Source: Streptomyces composti
Lineage (GTDB): Bacteria; Actinomycetota; Actinomycetes; Streptomycetales; Streptomycetaceae
DNA length: 64,000 bases
Direction of reading: 5' to 3'
Assembly (NCBI RefSeq): GCF_012034205.1
Contig: NZ_JAATEM010000002.1
Span: 124,001-188,000 of the forward strand
Shown here: positions 18,801-26,828 of the stretch, one piece after another
Layout: the number at the start of each line of letters is the position of its first letter
How positions within the stretch are numbered: the stretch's first letter is position 1
The notes under the pieces: model-generated
Told to the model about the DNA's origin: nothing
Seen by the model: only the letters and a program-made list of their open reading frames with translations
Database searches by the model: none
Translations under genes and position numbers: made by a program

Positions 18801-20491
18801 TGCTCAAGGTGATGCGCGAACGCCGGGACATCCGCAACGGCTTCCGCAGCGACCCCATCCCGCACGAGGTGCTGCTCCGCGTCCTCGAGGCCGCCCACAC
18901 CGCCCCGTCCGTCGGGCACTCCCAGCCCTGGGACTTCGTCGTCATCCGCTCCGCCGAGACCCGGCGCGCGATGCACGAACTGGCCATGCGTCAGCGCGAG
19001 GCCTACGCCAAGTCCCTGCCCAAGGGCCGGGCCAAGCAGTTCAAGGAACTGAAGATCGAGGCCATCCTCGACACCCCGGTCAACATCGTCGTCACCGCCG
19101 ACCCGACCCGCGGCGGCCGCCACACCCTGGGCCGGCACACCCAGCCGCAGATGGCGCCGTACTCCTCCGCGCTCGCCGTGGAGAACCTCTGGCTCGCCGC
19201 ACGGGCCGAGGGCCTCGGCGTCGGCTGGGTCAGCTTCTTCGACGAGCGCGAGATGGTCCGCGCCCTCGGTCTGCCCGAGCACCTGGAGGTCGTCGCCTAC
19301 CTGTGCGTCGGGTACGTCGACGAATTCCCCGACGAGCCCGAGCTGATGCAGGCCGGCTGGTCCAAGCGCCGCCCGCTGTCCTGGGTGGTGCACGAGGAGA
19401 CGTACGGTCGGCGCGCCCTGCCGGGCGAGGAGCCGCACGACCTGCTCGCCGAGACCGTCGCCCAGATCCGCCCGCTGGACGCCAAGGCGCTCGGCGAGGC
19501 CTGGGAGCGGCAGAAGCGGATGACCAAGCCGGCCGGGGCGCTCGGCATGCTGGAGATCATCTCCGCCCAGCTGTCCGGCCTGTCCCGCCAGTGCCCGCCG
19601 CCGATCCCCGAGCCCGCGGCCGTGGCGGTCTTCGCCGGGGACCACGGCGTGCACGCCCAGGGCGTCACCCCCTGGCCCCAGGAGGTCACCGCGCAGATGG
19701 TCGCCAACTTCCTGGGCGGGGGAGCGGTCTGCAACGCCTTCGCCACCCAGGTCGGGGCCGAGGTCTGCGTCGTCGACGTGGGCGTCGCCGGCGACCTGCC
19801 CGCCACCCCCGGTCTGCTGCCGCGCAAGGTCCGGCCCGGCACCTTGGACATGACCACCGGTCCCGCGATGTCCCGCGAGGAGGCCAAGCAGGCCATCGAG
19901 GTCGGCATCGAGACCGCCCGCGACCTGGTCGCCGCCGGGAACAAGGCGCTGCTCACCGGCGAGATGGGCATCGCCAACACCACCGCCTCCGCGGCGCTGA
20001 TCTCCGTCTTCACCGGGGCGGACCCGGCGGAGGTCACCGGCCGCGGCACGGGCATCAACGACGAGACCCTCGCCCGCAAGACCGAGGTCGTCCGCCGGGC
20101 GCTGGAACTGCACCAGCCCGACCCGGCCGACCCGATCGGCGTGCTCGCCGCGATCGGCGGCCTGGAACACGCCGCCATCGTCGGCCTGCTGCTCGGCGGC
20201 GCCTCGCTGCGCACGCCCGTGATCCTCGACGGTGTCAGCGCCGGCGCCGCCGCCCTGGTGGCCCGCGCGATCGCCCCCGAGGTGCTGGCCGCCTGCATCG
20301 CCGGCCACCGCAGCGCCGAACCGGGCCATGTGGCCGCCTTGAACAAGCTGGGCCTGCGCCCCCTGGTCGACCTGGACCTGCGCCTCGGCGAGGGCACCGG
20401 CGCGCTGCTCGCCCTCCCGCTGGTCCAGAGCACCGCCCGGGCGATGCACGAGGTCGCCACGTTCGACTCGGCGGGCGTCACGGAGAAGTAG
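15827..20491 (+). CDS. cobT: Giant BluB-CobT fusion with long disordered N-terminus
   Basis: The 1554-residue protein has three parts. Residues 1-982 are low-complexity, rich in Ala, Pro, Gln, Glu and Gly, with short repeats such as QAVSEPAVPG. Residues about 983-1195 are a BluB-like flavin nitroreductase (RRDIRNGFRSDPIPHEVLLR, AAHTAPSVGHSQPWDF) that makes 5,6-dimethylbenzimidazole from FMN. Residues about 1205-1554 are CobT (TKPAGALGMLE, GEMGIANTTASAAL, LRLGEGTGALLALPL with the likely catalytic Glu), which activates that base with nicotinate mononucleotide. Synthesis and use of the lower ligand are thus in one chain. ATG 15827 has a GAGGGG site six bases upstream. No signal peptide or membrane segment is seen; the role of the extension is unknown. 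Confidence 0.92.
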   Translation: MTDTGQVPGEGLPENAGRAEQQGVAAPGAYTYLSAASAEDDEDLLLPGAAGAWGNEVRPPAPEPLVETVHAPGPHELSGRDSGSLDLGAARPTHSAAHATPEEHHGPHEEQPVRYEEQQAAFESRQAAPEDHSTDGAAGLPTGSEGQPAGVADQQAAVAAGQGRHQGAPAPEGPAPHGRHTAHGAHAAPVPQDGRAGAVAGEQVPGEQSPGEQSPGQQTMSQDEAAALAQAQAAAAAGVLPQDEATAGVVPDEQTGPREEVLAQAEVQGGHAAAEAAASGTSAEPAASGGAGAGQARVPQDQAVPDQRVPEQAVSEPAVPGQAVSEPAVPGQAVSEQVVPEQSAPDTGATPQGDGGAEASVASGDEAAAQAAAVAASRDDTAPDASQDDNAGQPQAVAGAAQAPQDGSAASEQAAAQEGAAGNDAAPRSGAEGAAPRGRAAARARTAPAPPHRRPLHLGPPIPDTSASPVRSLADRGPARTPVRQPGPPTLGPEYLDVPQAPEAAPQPAAPWGAQATVPAGAPAAETVIPASGPAGAAEAAIARVTGRPANGQTAAGQAHPEAAPADGATGGTGQAQAAQDAPAATDSAPGQQPSGDTGDAAVAPAGDNAPETGSGRPAGAAPAADGEQTAPGDAEQQPAPAAATNTPAGPEALGATGDTEGPSSPEEQVPAAQAPQEPAAGVRPAEAGAAVAPGTAHAPDTPETPASPETTGAAQAVSTGDDTAQPQALSTTDAEQAGGPTRTAVPVTTEEAEGTATVPAPEPETPAAEPAAQQAETEHPVQGPQQTPAAPPADPAAGVPASPAGESPDPAPAAEAPSAVVPGTVTGEPRPDQPIGQFVPVEGSVPTPPHLAPTPPQPLTLPAEQSAPSVPAPRTPVARQEAAPDVTQSADDLDTRGAGADEARPAREQDQPAEAQAPAAQAQPAEGQAPAFAAEGQPAEEQARAAEQPAPAAGEQSAPGKATDSPERSAPEAAAATPPAPAYGEAEREAVLKVMRERRDIRNGFRSDPIPHEVLLRVLEAAHTAPSVGHSQPWDFVVIRSAETRRAMHELAMRQREAYAKSLPKGRAKQFKELKIEAILDTPVNIVVTADPTRGGRHTLGRHTQPQMAPYSSALAVENLWLAARAEGLGVGWVSFFDEREMVRALGLPEHLEVVAYLCVGYVDEFPDEPELMQAGWSKRRPLSWVVHEETYGRRALPGEEPHDLLAETVAQIRPLDAKALGEAWERQKRMTKPAGALGMLEIISAQLSGLSRQCPPPIPEPAAVAVFAGDHGVHAQGVTPWPQEVTAQMVANFLGGGAVCNAFATQVGAEVCVVDVGVAGDLPATPGLLPRKVRPGTLDMTTGPAMSREEAKQAIEVGIETARDLVAAGNKALLTGEMGIANTTASAALISVFTGADPAEVTGRGTGINDETLARKTEVVRRALELHQPDPADPIGVLAAIGGLEHAAIVGLLLGGASLRTPVILDGVSAGAAALVARAIAPEVLAACIAGHRSAEPGHVAALNKLGLRPLVDLDLRLGEGTGALLALPLVQSTARAMHEVATFDSAGVTEK
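16763..16835 (+). repeat. 30-bp coding tandem repeats in the BluB-CobT N-terminus
   Basis: An exact 30-base unit lies at 16763-16792 and 16793-16822, with a partial third copy to about 16835. It encodes the ten-residue repeat AVSEPAVPGQ. Degenerate copies flank it (16720-16762). A second set of 15-base repeats encoding GEQSP lies at about 16440-16480. Slippage at these repeats probably explains how the extension lengthens. Confidence 0.8.
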
Positions 20492-20609
20492 CCGGCCGCA
20501 CGCAGCGGCGTCCGCGGCGCAGGCCGGTCCCCGGCCGCCTTCGCGGACGCCGGCCGGCACATCACGGACCACCCCGGGCGGGCGCACCCGCCCGCGACCG
20601 CGCAGCGCC

Positions 20610-20636
20610 GGGGGTGCCCAGCCATCGGACACCCCC
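20610..20636 (+). terminator. Hairpin in the gap between BluB-CobT and cysG
   Basis: GGGGGTG (20610-20616) pairs with CACCCCC (20630-20636) around a 13-base loop. It lies 119 bases after the BluB-CobT stop and 76 before the CysG start, so the two genes may be separate transcripts. The long loop makes it a modest candidate. Confidence 0.4.
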
Positions 20637-20711
20637 GCCGCCCCACCCGCCCACGCCGTAAAATCCGCACGTCAGGGCCCCGCCGCGCCGCACACCAGGA
20701 GCCGAACCGCC

Positions 20712-21956
20712 ATGGCCGAACACCCCGCCTACCCCGTAGGCCTCCGCCTCACCGGCCGCCGCGTGGTCGTCCTCGGCGGGGGCCAGGTCGCCCAGCGGCG
20801 CCTGCCCGCACTGATCGCCGCGGGAGCGGACGTCCGCCTGGTGTCGCCCGAGGTCACCCCGTCCGTGGAGGCCATGGCGGAGGCGGGCGAGATCACCTGG
20901 CTCAGGCGGCGCTACGCCGAGGGCGACCTCGCCGACGCCTGGTACGCCCTGATCGCCACCAGCGACAAGGAGGCCAACGCCCGCGCCTCCGCCGAGGCCG
21001 AGCGCAACCGCGTCTGGTGCGTCCGCTCCGACGACGCCGACCAGGCCACCGCCTGGACCCCGGCCACCGGCCACAGCGAGGGCGTCACGGTCGCCGTGCT
21101 CACCACCGACGCCAAGGGCCGCGACCCGCGCCACACCGCAGCCATCCGCGACGCCGTGGTGGAGGGCCTGCGCGACGGCACCCTGGTCGCCCCCCACCAC
21201 CGCACCCGCACACCCGGAGTGGCCCTGGTCGGCGGCGGCCCCGGCGACCCGGACCTGATCACCGTCCGCGGCCGCCGCCTGCTCGCCGAGGCCGACGTGG
21301 TCATCGCCGACCGCCTCGGCCCGCGCGACCTGCTCGCCGAACTGCCGCCGCACGTCGAGGTCATCGACGCCGCGAAGATCCCCTACGGCCGGTACATGGC
21401 CCAGGAGGCCATCAACAACGCGCTGATCGAGCACGCCAAGCAGGGCAAGTCGGTGGTGCGCCTCAAGGGCGGCGATCCGTACGTCTTCGGCCGGGGCATG
21501 GAGGAGGTGCACGCCCTCACCGAGGCCGGCATCCCCTGCACCGTGGTCCCCGGCATCTCCAGCTCCGTCGCCGTGCCGGGCGCCGCCGGGATCCCCGTCA
21601 CCCACCGCGGGGTCGCCCACGAGTTCACCGTGGTCAGCGGGCATGTCGCCCCCGACGACGAGCGCTCCCTGGTCGACTGGCCCTCACTGGCCAGGCTCAC
21701 CGGAACCCTGGTCGTCCTCATGGGCGTCGACAAGATCGGCCGGATCGCCGAGACCCTGATCGAACACGGCAAGTCCCCCGGCACCCCGGTCGCCCTGGTG
21801 CAGGAGGGCACCACCGCCGCCCAGCGGCGCGTCGACGCCACCCTGGCCACTGTCGCCGAGACGGTCGTGGCACGCGAGGTCAGGCCGCCCGCCGTCATCG
21901 TCATCGGCGACGTGGTCCGCGCGGGCCTCCCGGCCGCGGAGCAAGCCGCGGAGTGA
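20712..21956 (+). CDS. cysG: Siroheme synthase / uroporphyrinogen-III C-methyltransferase
   Basis: The 414-residue protein joins an N-terminal CysGB-type precorrin-2 dehydrogenase/ferrochelatase domain (RVVVLGGGQVAQRRL, an NAD-binding Gly motif, residues ~1-160) to a C-terminal SUMT domain (VGGGPGDPDLITVRG, VRLKGGDPYVFGRGMEE, VVPGISSSVAVPG). SUMT makes precorrin-2 from uroporphyrinogen III; the N-domain oxidises it to sirohydrochlorin and may insert iron. The product feeds both siroheme (sulfite and nitrite reductases) and cobalamin, which fits the neighbouring cobL and BluB-CobT genes. It is slightly shorter than the E. coli protein. ATG 20712 follows AGGAG by about eight bases. Confidence 0.93.
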   Translation: MAEHPAYPVGLRLTGRRVVVLGGGQVAQRRLPALIAAGADVRLVSPEVTPSVEAMAEAGEITWLRRRYAEGDLADAWYALIATSDKEANARASAEAERNRVWCVRSDDADQATAWTPATGHSEGVTVAVLTTDAKGRDPRHTAAIRDAVVEGLRDGTLVAPHHRTRTPGVALVGGGPGDPDLITVRGRRLLAEADVVIADRLGPRDLLAELPPHVEVIDAAKIPYGRYMAQEAINNALIEHAKQGKSVVRLKGGDPYVFGRGMEEVHALTEAGIPCTVVPGISSSVAVPGAAGIPVTHRGVAHEFTVVSGHVAPDDERSLVDWPSLARLTGTLVVLMGVDKIGRIAETLIEHGKSPGTPVALVQEGTTAAQRRVDATLATVAETVVAREVRPPAVIVIGDVVRAGLPAAEQAAE

Positions 21957-21984
21957 CCCGAGGTGACGCGACCGAACCCCGACG

Positions 21985-22013
21985 TTGGCAGCACAACCAG
22001 GACAAGGCAGTAT
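21985..22013 (+). promoter_or_regulatory. HrdB-type promoter of the SpoU methyltransferase gene
   Basis: TTGGCA (21985-21990) and CAGTAT (22008-22013) are separated by exactly 17 bases. The GTG start codon at 22021 is seven bases after the -10 box, so the transcript is probably leaderless. No Shine-Dalgarno is present, in agreement. Confidence 0.7.
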
Positions 22014-22020
22014 CACCCCC

Positions 22021-22839
22021 GTGGCGGACCTCATCACCATCGACGACCCCGACGACCCGCGGCTGCGCGACTACACGGGCCTGACCGACGTGGAGCTGCG
22101 CCGCAGGCGTGAGCCCGCCGAAGGCCTGTTCATCGCCGAGGGCGAGAAGGTCATCAGACGGGCCAAGGACGCCGGTTACGAGATGCGGTCCATGCTGCTC
22201 TCGGCCAAGTGGGTCGACGTCATGCGCGACGTCATCGACGAACTGCCCGCCCCCGTCTACGCGGTGAGCCCCGAACTCGCCGAACGGGTCACCGGCTACC
22301 ACGTGCACCGCGGCGCCCTCGCCTCCATGCAGCGCAAGCCGCTGCCCGCCGCGGCGGACCTGCTGCACAGCACCCGCCGCGTCGTCATCATGGAGTCGGT
22401 CAACGACCACACCAACATCGGCGCCGTCTTCCGCTCGGCCGCCGCCCTCGGCATGGACGCCGTGCTGCTCTCCCCGGACTGCGCCGACCCGCTGTACCGG
22501 CGCAGCGTCAAGGTCTCCATGGGCGCGGTCTTCTCCGTGCCGTACGCCCGGCTCGAGAACTGGCCCAAGGGGCTCGAGTCGGTGCGCGAGGCGGGCTTCA
22601 CCCTGCTCGCGCTCACTCCCGACGAGAAGGCCAGGACGCTCGACGAGGCGGCGCCGCACCGGATGGACCGCGTGGCCCTGATGCTCGGCGCGGAGGGCGA
22701 CGGCCTGTCCACCCAGGCCCTGGTCGCCGCCGACGAGTGGGTCCGCATCCCGATGTCGCACGGCGTCGACTCCCTCAACGTGGGCGCGGCGGCCGCGGTG
22801 GCGTTCTACGCGGTGACGACGGGGCGGCCCGAGGCCTAG
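22021..22839 (+). CDS. SpoU/TrmH family RNA 2'-O-ribose methyltransferase
   Basis: The 272-residue protein has a substrate-binding N-domain (residues ~1-110) and a C-terminal SPOUT domain. The knot motifs are visible: NDHTNIGAVFRSAAALG (motif 1), ALMLGAEGDGLS (motif 2) and IPMSHGVDSLNVGAAAAVAF (motif 3). It would transfer a methyl group from SAM to a ribose 2'-OH in rRNA or tRNA; the exact nucleotide is unknown. Such genes often carry rRNA or thiostrepton-type protection roles in Streptomyces, but this sequence alone does not show that. The start is the leaderless GTG 22021. It converges with the kinase gene. Confidence 0.88.
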   Translation: MADLITIDDPDDPRLRDYTGLTDVELRRRREPAEGLFIAEGEKVIRRAKDAGYEMRSMLLSAKWVDVMRDVIDELPAPVYAVSPELAERVTGYHVHRGALASMQRKPLPAAADLLHSTRRVVIMESVNDHTNIGAVFRSAAALGMDAVLLSPDCADPLYRRSVKVSMGAVFSVPYARLENWPKGLESVREAGFTLLALTPDEKARTLDEAAPHRMDRVALMLGAEGDGLSTQALVAADEWVRIPMSHGVDSLNVGAAAAVAFYAVTTGRPEA

Positions 22840-22883
22840 GGGACGTCGAAGGGAGACGGGGGGCGCCGGGGGACGTCGAAGGG
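22839..22883. repeat. 15-bp direct repeat between convergent genes
   Basis: GGGGACGTCGAAGGG occurs at 22839-22853 and again at 22869-22883, 30 bases apart. A short GC hairpin (around 22885-22901, CCGCCCC with GGGCGG) follows. It lies between the converging methyltransferase and kinase genes, so a terminator or binding-site role is possible but unproven. Confidence 0.6.
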
Positions 22884-22901
22884 CCGCCCCAGGGGGCGGG
22901 C

Positions 22902-24479
22902 TCAGTCGTCCCGCTCGAGCACCGAGACGTACGTCTGAGCCATGCGGGGCTCCTGGTCCAGCCGCCAGGGGGCGTCGTCGTCCGGAGCGCGGTCCCCCTG
23001 CCGTGTCTGCTCCGTCCGCTGCGTCGGTACGCCGCTGTCGCCCTCCCGCGGCAGGCCGCGCGCCGGACCCTGGCAGCCCTGCACCAGGGCGATGCCGAGG
23101 GCGACCACCAGCGTCACCACCACGAACACGAACAGCCGCTGCCGCAGCAGGCGCGGATTGGCCGGGCGCAGGCCGGCGCCCGTGGCCCGGGGGCCGGGCC
23201 TGCGGGCACCGGTACCCGGGCGGGAGGCGTTCCGGGCGGCGGCTCCGCGCGCCGGGGTGCGGGAGGCGGGCGTCGAGCGGGAGGAGGGGCGGGACGGGGT
23301 CCGGTCGCGGGAGCCCGTCCCGCTCCGCGGGGAAGCACCGCCGCGTGCCGCGGGGACGCCGCGGCCGCCGCGCCGCGGCGTCGGCGACGCCGGTCTGCCG
23401 GCCGGGGAAGCGCCACGGGCCGGGGCCGCACCCCGCGCGGGGTGCGTGCCGGGGCCGCCGGTGCGGCCACCCTGGCTTTCACGCGGGTCGCGTGCGTCGC
23501 GAGTGGCACGCGGGTCGCGGCGGTCGTGCGGGTCGTGGGGGTCGCGCGAGCCCGGGCGCCGGCCCGGCGCACGGTCCGGGTAGGTGTCGACGAGATGGGC
23601 GGCCGAGCGCTCGGGGTCCGCGCCGCGCGGCACCGGCGGGTGTGCCTCGCTGAGGCCCTGGGCCTCACGCGCGGCGATCTCCTTGAGCCGCAGCGACAGT
23701 TGGAGCGTGCTGGGCCGTTCTTCCGGGTCCTTCGCCAGACAGGCCCGGATCAGCGGGGCCAGCGCGTCCGGCACGCCGTCCAGCTGGGCCTCCTCGTGCA
23801 CCACCCGGTACAGCATCACCTCCGAACTGCCGTGCCCGAACGGGGAGTCGCCCATCGAGGCGTACGCCAGCGTGGCGCCCAGCGAGAACACGTCGGTGGC
23901 CGGGGTGACGGCGGCGCCGCGCACCTGCTCCGGGGCGAGGAAGCCCGGTGAGCCGACCGCGGTGCCGACGTGGGTGAGCGTGGAGGCGCCGGTCGCCCAG
24001 GCGATGCCGAAGTCGATGATCCGCGGGCCCTTGGGAGAGAGCAGGATGTTCGACGGCTTGAGGTCCCGGTGCACCACACCGGCCTCGTGCACGGCGACCA
24101 GGCCTTCCGACAGGGCCGCGCCGATCGCCGCGACCTCGGCGGCGGGGAGCGGGCCCTCGTCGGCGACCTTGTCGTGCAGGGAGGGGCCAGGGACGTACTG
24201 CGTGGCGAACCACGGACGGTCCGCCTCCAGGTCGGCGGCCACCAGTCGGGCCGTGCAGCCGCCCCTGATGCGGCGGGCGGCGGAGACCTCGCGGGCGAAT
24301 CGGGAACGGAACTCCTGGTCCTCGGCGAGGTCCGGCCGGATGACCTTCAGTGCGACCCGCTGCCCCTTCTTGTCGGAGCCCAGGTAGACCACGCCCATTC
24401 CGCCCGCGCCGAGACGTCGGTGAAGCCTGAAAGAGCCGACGACGCGCGGGTCCTCGCGCCTCAGGCGCATCATCGCCAT
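22902..24479 (-). CDS. Membrane-anchored Ser/Thr protein kinase
   Basis: From ATG 24479 the protein has 525 residues. The kinase domain (~16-290) is complete: Gly loop LGAGGMGVVYLG (23-34), Lys45 in VALKV, VVHRDLKPSN (catalytic Asp139), DFG at 156-158, and the APE motif at about 182-184. Residues 300-440 are a Pro/Arg/Gly/Ser-rich disordered linker. A transmembrane helix (~449-468, FVFVVVTLVVALGIALV) and a short outside tail of about 57 residues follow; there are no PASTA repeats. It is a Hanks-type sensor kinase of unknown signal. ATG 24485 and 24473 are other possible starts; GGGGA precedes 24479. Confidence 0.88.
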   Translation of the reverse strand: MAMMRLRREDPRVVGSFRLHRRLGAGGMGVVYLGSDKKGQRVALKVIRPDLAEDQEFRSRFAREVSAARRIRGGCTARLVAADLEADRPWFATQYVPGPSLHDKVADEGPLPAAEVAAIGAALSEGLVAVHEAGVVHRDLKPSNILLSPKGPRIIDFGIAWATGASTLTHVGTAVGSPGFLAPEQVRGAAVTPATDVFSLGATLAYASMGDSPFGHGSSEVMLYRVVHEEAQLDGVPDALAPLIRACLAKDPEERPSTLQLSLRLKEIAAREAQGLSEAHPPVPRGADPERSAAHLVDTYPDRAPGRRPGSRDPHDPHDRRDPRATRDARDPRESQGGRTGGPGTHPARGAAPARGASPAGRPASPTPRRGGRGVPAARGGASPRSGTGSRDRTPSRPSSRSTPASRTPARGAAARNASRPGTGARRPGPRATGAGLRPANPRLLRQRLFVFVVVTLVVALGIALVQGCQGPARGLPREGDSGVPTQRTEQTRQGDRAPDDDAPWRLDQEPRMAQTYVSVLERDD

Positions 24480-25072
24480 GTTCATCCCCGCTGCCCGGTC
24501 CTGTGACGTGCCACAGCTTACGTTTCCGCGGGCGCCTGTGCGCAGAGGCCGCGCCCTCTTCGCGGGGTGGATTGTCAGTGGCGGGTGAGGGACTTGAAGG
24601 ATGGTCAGGGCGCGTGCGGGCGGGCCGGGTTCGCGCGGTCGGTGATCCCAACAGCGCGCTGCGGAACGGGGATTGATCACATGCGGGGTGGCCGCGTGAC
24701 GACGCTCGAGGACGCGGGGGACGGGACGCGGATGCACGGGGCGGTGGCGAACGGGGCGGTGCGCCGGGAGGCGGCGGAGGTGCGCCGGGGGGGCGGGGGA
24801 AGTGAGCGACGTCACGCGAAGCGGGTACCCCCTCGGGGATTTCCCCGAGTCGTAGGACCGCGTCTCCACCCAGGGGAGTACGGCGGGCGGGACGGCTCAT
24901 CCTCCGGGAGGCCCGGCAATCGGTACGAGGGCATGACGCCCGGGATGTGCGGGGCGCCTAGATTTGAGGTCAAGCGGCGGGTGCAGTACTCGTCCCCCGA
25001 GGTCGGACGCCCGCCGCTGCAGAAGCGGAACGAAGCGGCACAGAAACAGAACAAGCGGTCAGGAGAGGGGCC
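24480..25072. other. Long divergent intergenic region (593 bp)
   Basis: This is the longest gene-free stretch, between the kinase start and a small membrane protein. It holds a perfect short hairpin, CTCGGGGA-TT-TCCCCGAG (24832-24849), and a possible -10 TAGATT at 24959-24964 for the plus-strand gene. Plus-strand frames across it lack convincing starts and look like GC-bias artefacts. Its length suggests a regulated promoter or an unrecognised small RNA. Confidence 0.4.
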
Positions 25073-25252
25073 ATGGCGTACACGGCACCGCGGGCACTGG
25101 TCCGCGTGCGGGCGCGGCGCGAGGGGCGCCGGCACCCGCTGGTGGCCACGCTGATGGCACTTCCCCTGGCGGTCCTGCTCCTCCTCGTCTTCGACGGGTG
25201 GGAGACAGTGACCACACAGGCGTCGTCCGTGGGCGAGATGCTGGGGCGCTGA
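25073..25252 (+). CDS. Small single-pass membrane protein (59 aa)
   Basis: ATG 25073 is preceded by a strong AGGAGAGGGG site and opens a 59-codon frame. The product has a basic N-terminus (about residues 7-21, six Arg), one hydrophobic helix (about 23-41, LVATLMALPLAVLLLLVFDG) and a short polar tail ending GEMLGR. The basic end should stay in the cytoplasm. It has its own long upstream region and a perfect terminator downstream, so it is probably a monocistronic small protein. I do not recognise the family. Confidence 0.7.
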   Translation: MAYTAPRALVRVRARREGRRHPLVATLMALPLAVLLLLVFDGWETVTTQASSVGEMLGR

Positions 25253-25340
25253 GCGGCGCCCCAGACCCGGAAGAGCGGTCCGGGAGGGGAACATCCCGCC
25301 CATGAAACCCCGTGGGGACGGGGGTGCGGCGGACGGCAAG

Positions 25341-25374
25341 AATGCCGGCGCAGCTGGGGAGCTGCGCCGGCATT
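25341..25374 (+). terminator. Perfect 15-bp hairpin terminator
   Basis: Bases 25341-25355 pair perfectly with 25360-25374 around a GGGG loop. It lies 88 bases after the small membrane protein gene and 84 before the phosphotransferase gene. Confidence 0.85.
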
Positions 25375-25458
25375 ACTCTGTTCCGCCCCCGTGCGCAAGG
25401 AGACGAACCTTGCCCGGAACCCCGTACGCTCCCCTCAGAGCCGACCCCAGGGAGCCCC

Positions 25459-26406
25459 GTGCCGCCGGACCACCACCCCCTCCTCCGCGAGCTGACCGCC
25501 CGCGCCGCCGCCGTCGCCCACCAGGTACCGCACACCGCACCCTGTCCCTGCGCCGCAGCCACCCTCGCCGACCGCCCCGACGGCACAGTGGTCCGCCACG
25601 GCGACACCGTCGCCAAGGCCCATGCGAGGGACGCCGACCCCGGCGAGCTGCGGGCACGGATGGAGACGGCCAGTCGGCTCGGGGACACGTTCGTCGCCCC
25701 TCTCAGCCACCCCTCCACCGACCTGCGCGGCCGCCCCGTCACCTTCTGGCCCTACGGCATACCCGTCGACCCGGACGCCCCCGAGGCCGCCCCCTGGGAA
25801 CCCGCCGCCACTCTCCTCGCCCGTCTGCACCGCACCCCTGCCCCGCCCGGCCTTCCCGGCATGCGAGGCCCGCTCAACGCTGCCCGCGCCGTCACCCGGC
25901 TCCGAGCCGAAGCCCCGGACCACCCGGCCACCACCCCGGTCCTGAAGGCCTGGTCCACCCTCCCCGCCTGGGCGGGAGCGGAGGCGCCCATGCCCGGCCC
26001 CCTCGCCCTGTGCCACGGCGACTTCCACCTCGGCCAGCTGGTCCGCCTGCCCGGCGGCGGAGGCTGGCGGCTCATCGACGTGGACGATCTCGGGACCGGT
26101 CACCCGGCCTGGGACCTCGCCCGCCCCGCCGCCTGGTTCGCCTGCGGCCTGCTGCACGCAGAGGAGTGGGCGCGATTCCTCGCCGCCTACCGGAACGCCG
26201 GTGGCCCCGCCGTCCCCGCCGCCGGCGACCCGTGGCCGTACCTCGACATCCCGGCCCGTGCTCTCACCGTGCAGACCGCCGCCCGCATGATCGCCAAGGC
26301 GGTGGGGGAGGGGCGGCCGCTGGACGAGGTGGAGACGTGCGTGGTGGACGCCTGTGCCCGTATCGCCTCCGTCGAGGCCCCTGCCGCACCGGGTGCCCAG
26401 GCCTAG
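25459..26406 (+). CDS. Aminoglycoside-phosphotransferase-fold kinase
   Basis: The 315-residue protein starts at GTG 25459, five bases after AGGGAG; the open frame extends further upstream without such a site. The catalytic loop is CHGDFHLGQLV (Asp188; the usual Asn is replaced by Gln) and the metal-binding loop is IDVDDLGTGHPAWDLARP (Asp207/209). An N-terminal lobe with VVRHGDTVAKAHA gives a plausible ATP Lys. APH-fold enzymes phosphorylate antibiotics, choline, sugars or unknown metabolites, so the substrate is open. The neighbour 82 bases downstream is a zinc-ribbon protein. Confidence 0.8.
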   Translation: MPPDHHPLLRELTARAAAVAHQVPHTAPCPCAAATLADRPDGTVVRHGDTVAKAHARDADPGELRARMETASRLGDTFVAPLSHPSTDLRGRPVTFWPYGIPVDPDAPEAAPWEPAATLLARLHRTPAPPGLPGMRGPLNAARAVTRLRAEAPDHPATTPVLKAWSTLPAWAGAEAPMPGPLALCHGDFHLGQLVRLPGGGGWRLIDVDDLGTGHPAWDLARPAAWFACGLLHAEEWARFLAAYRNAGGPAVPAAGDPWPYLDIPARALTVQTAARMIAKAVGEGRPLDEVETCVVDACARIASVEAPAAPGAQA

Positions 26407-26487
26407 AGTGCAACCACCAGGGGGCCGGACGGAGTCTGTCCTGGCGATATCCGAAGCAGGACCGACCGGCGAGGAGCTGACCGAACC

Positions 26488-26769
26488 ATGCAGTGTCCGA
26501 AGTGTCGTGCGCCGATGCACACCTACAACCGCAACGGCGTCCAGATCGAGCAGTGCAGCGGCTGCCGTGGGATCTTCCTCGACTACGGCGAGCTCGAGGC
26601 GCTGACCCGGCTGGAGGCCCAGTGGTCCCAGCCCGCGCCGCCGGCCGCCCCGCAGGCGTACCCCGCCGCTCCGCCGGCCCCGGCCGCTCCCGCCTGGGGC
26701 GCCCCGCACGGCGGGCACTACGGCCACCGCCGGCACAAGAGCTTCGGGCACATGCTGTTCTCGTCCTGA
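26488..26769 (+). CDS. Zinc-ribbon (TFIIB-type) small protein
   Basis: The 93-residue protein begins MQCPKCRAPMHTY and has a second pair CSGCRGIFLDYGELEAL, giving a four-Cys zinc ribbon in residues 3-31. The tail is Pro/Ala-rich with a His-rich end (GGHYGHRRHKSFGHM). The GELE motif after the second knuckle is typical of the zf-TFIIB family of unknown function. ATG 26488 follows GAGGAG by about eleven bases. It may bind metal, nucleic acid or protein; nothing in the sequence decides this. It converges on the tRNA cluster. Confidence 0.8.
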   Translation: MQCPKCRAPMHTYNRNGVQIEQCSGCRGIFLDYGELEALTRLEAQWSQPAPPAAPQAYPAAPPAPAAPAWGAPHGGHYGHRRHKSFGHMLFSS

Positions 26770-26787
26770 ACACCCCGGGGCACGACC

Positions 26788-26818
26788 GAGCCCCCGGCCG
26801 CTGGACGGCCGGGGGCTC
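26788..26818. terminator. Bidirectional hairpin between zinc-ribbon gene and tRNA cluster
   Basis: Thirteen perfect base pairs (26788-26800 with 26806-26818) enclose a CTGGA loop. The hairpin starts 19 bases after the zinc-ribbon stop and 11 bases beyond the 3' end of the last tRNA, so it can end both transcripts. Confidence 0.8.
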
Positions 26819-26828
26819 CGGTGCGATG

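Noticed and set aside
15650..20632. A 1660-codon open frame on the minus strand opposite the BluB-CobT gene
   Set aside because: It is the antisense shadow of a GC-biased, repeat-rich gene. It has no ribosome site, its Arg/Gly-rich product matches no domain, and the plus-strand frame has clear BluB and CobT motifs.
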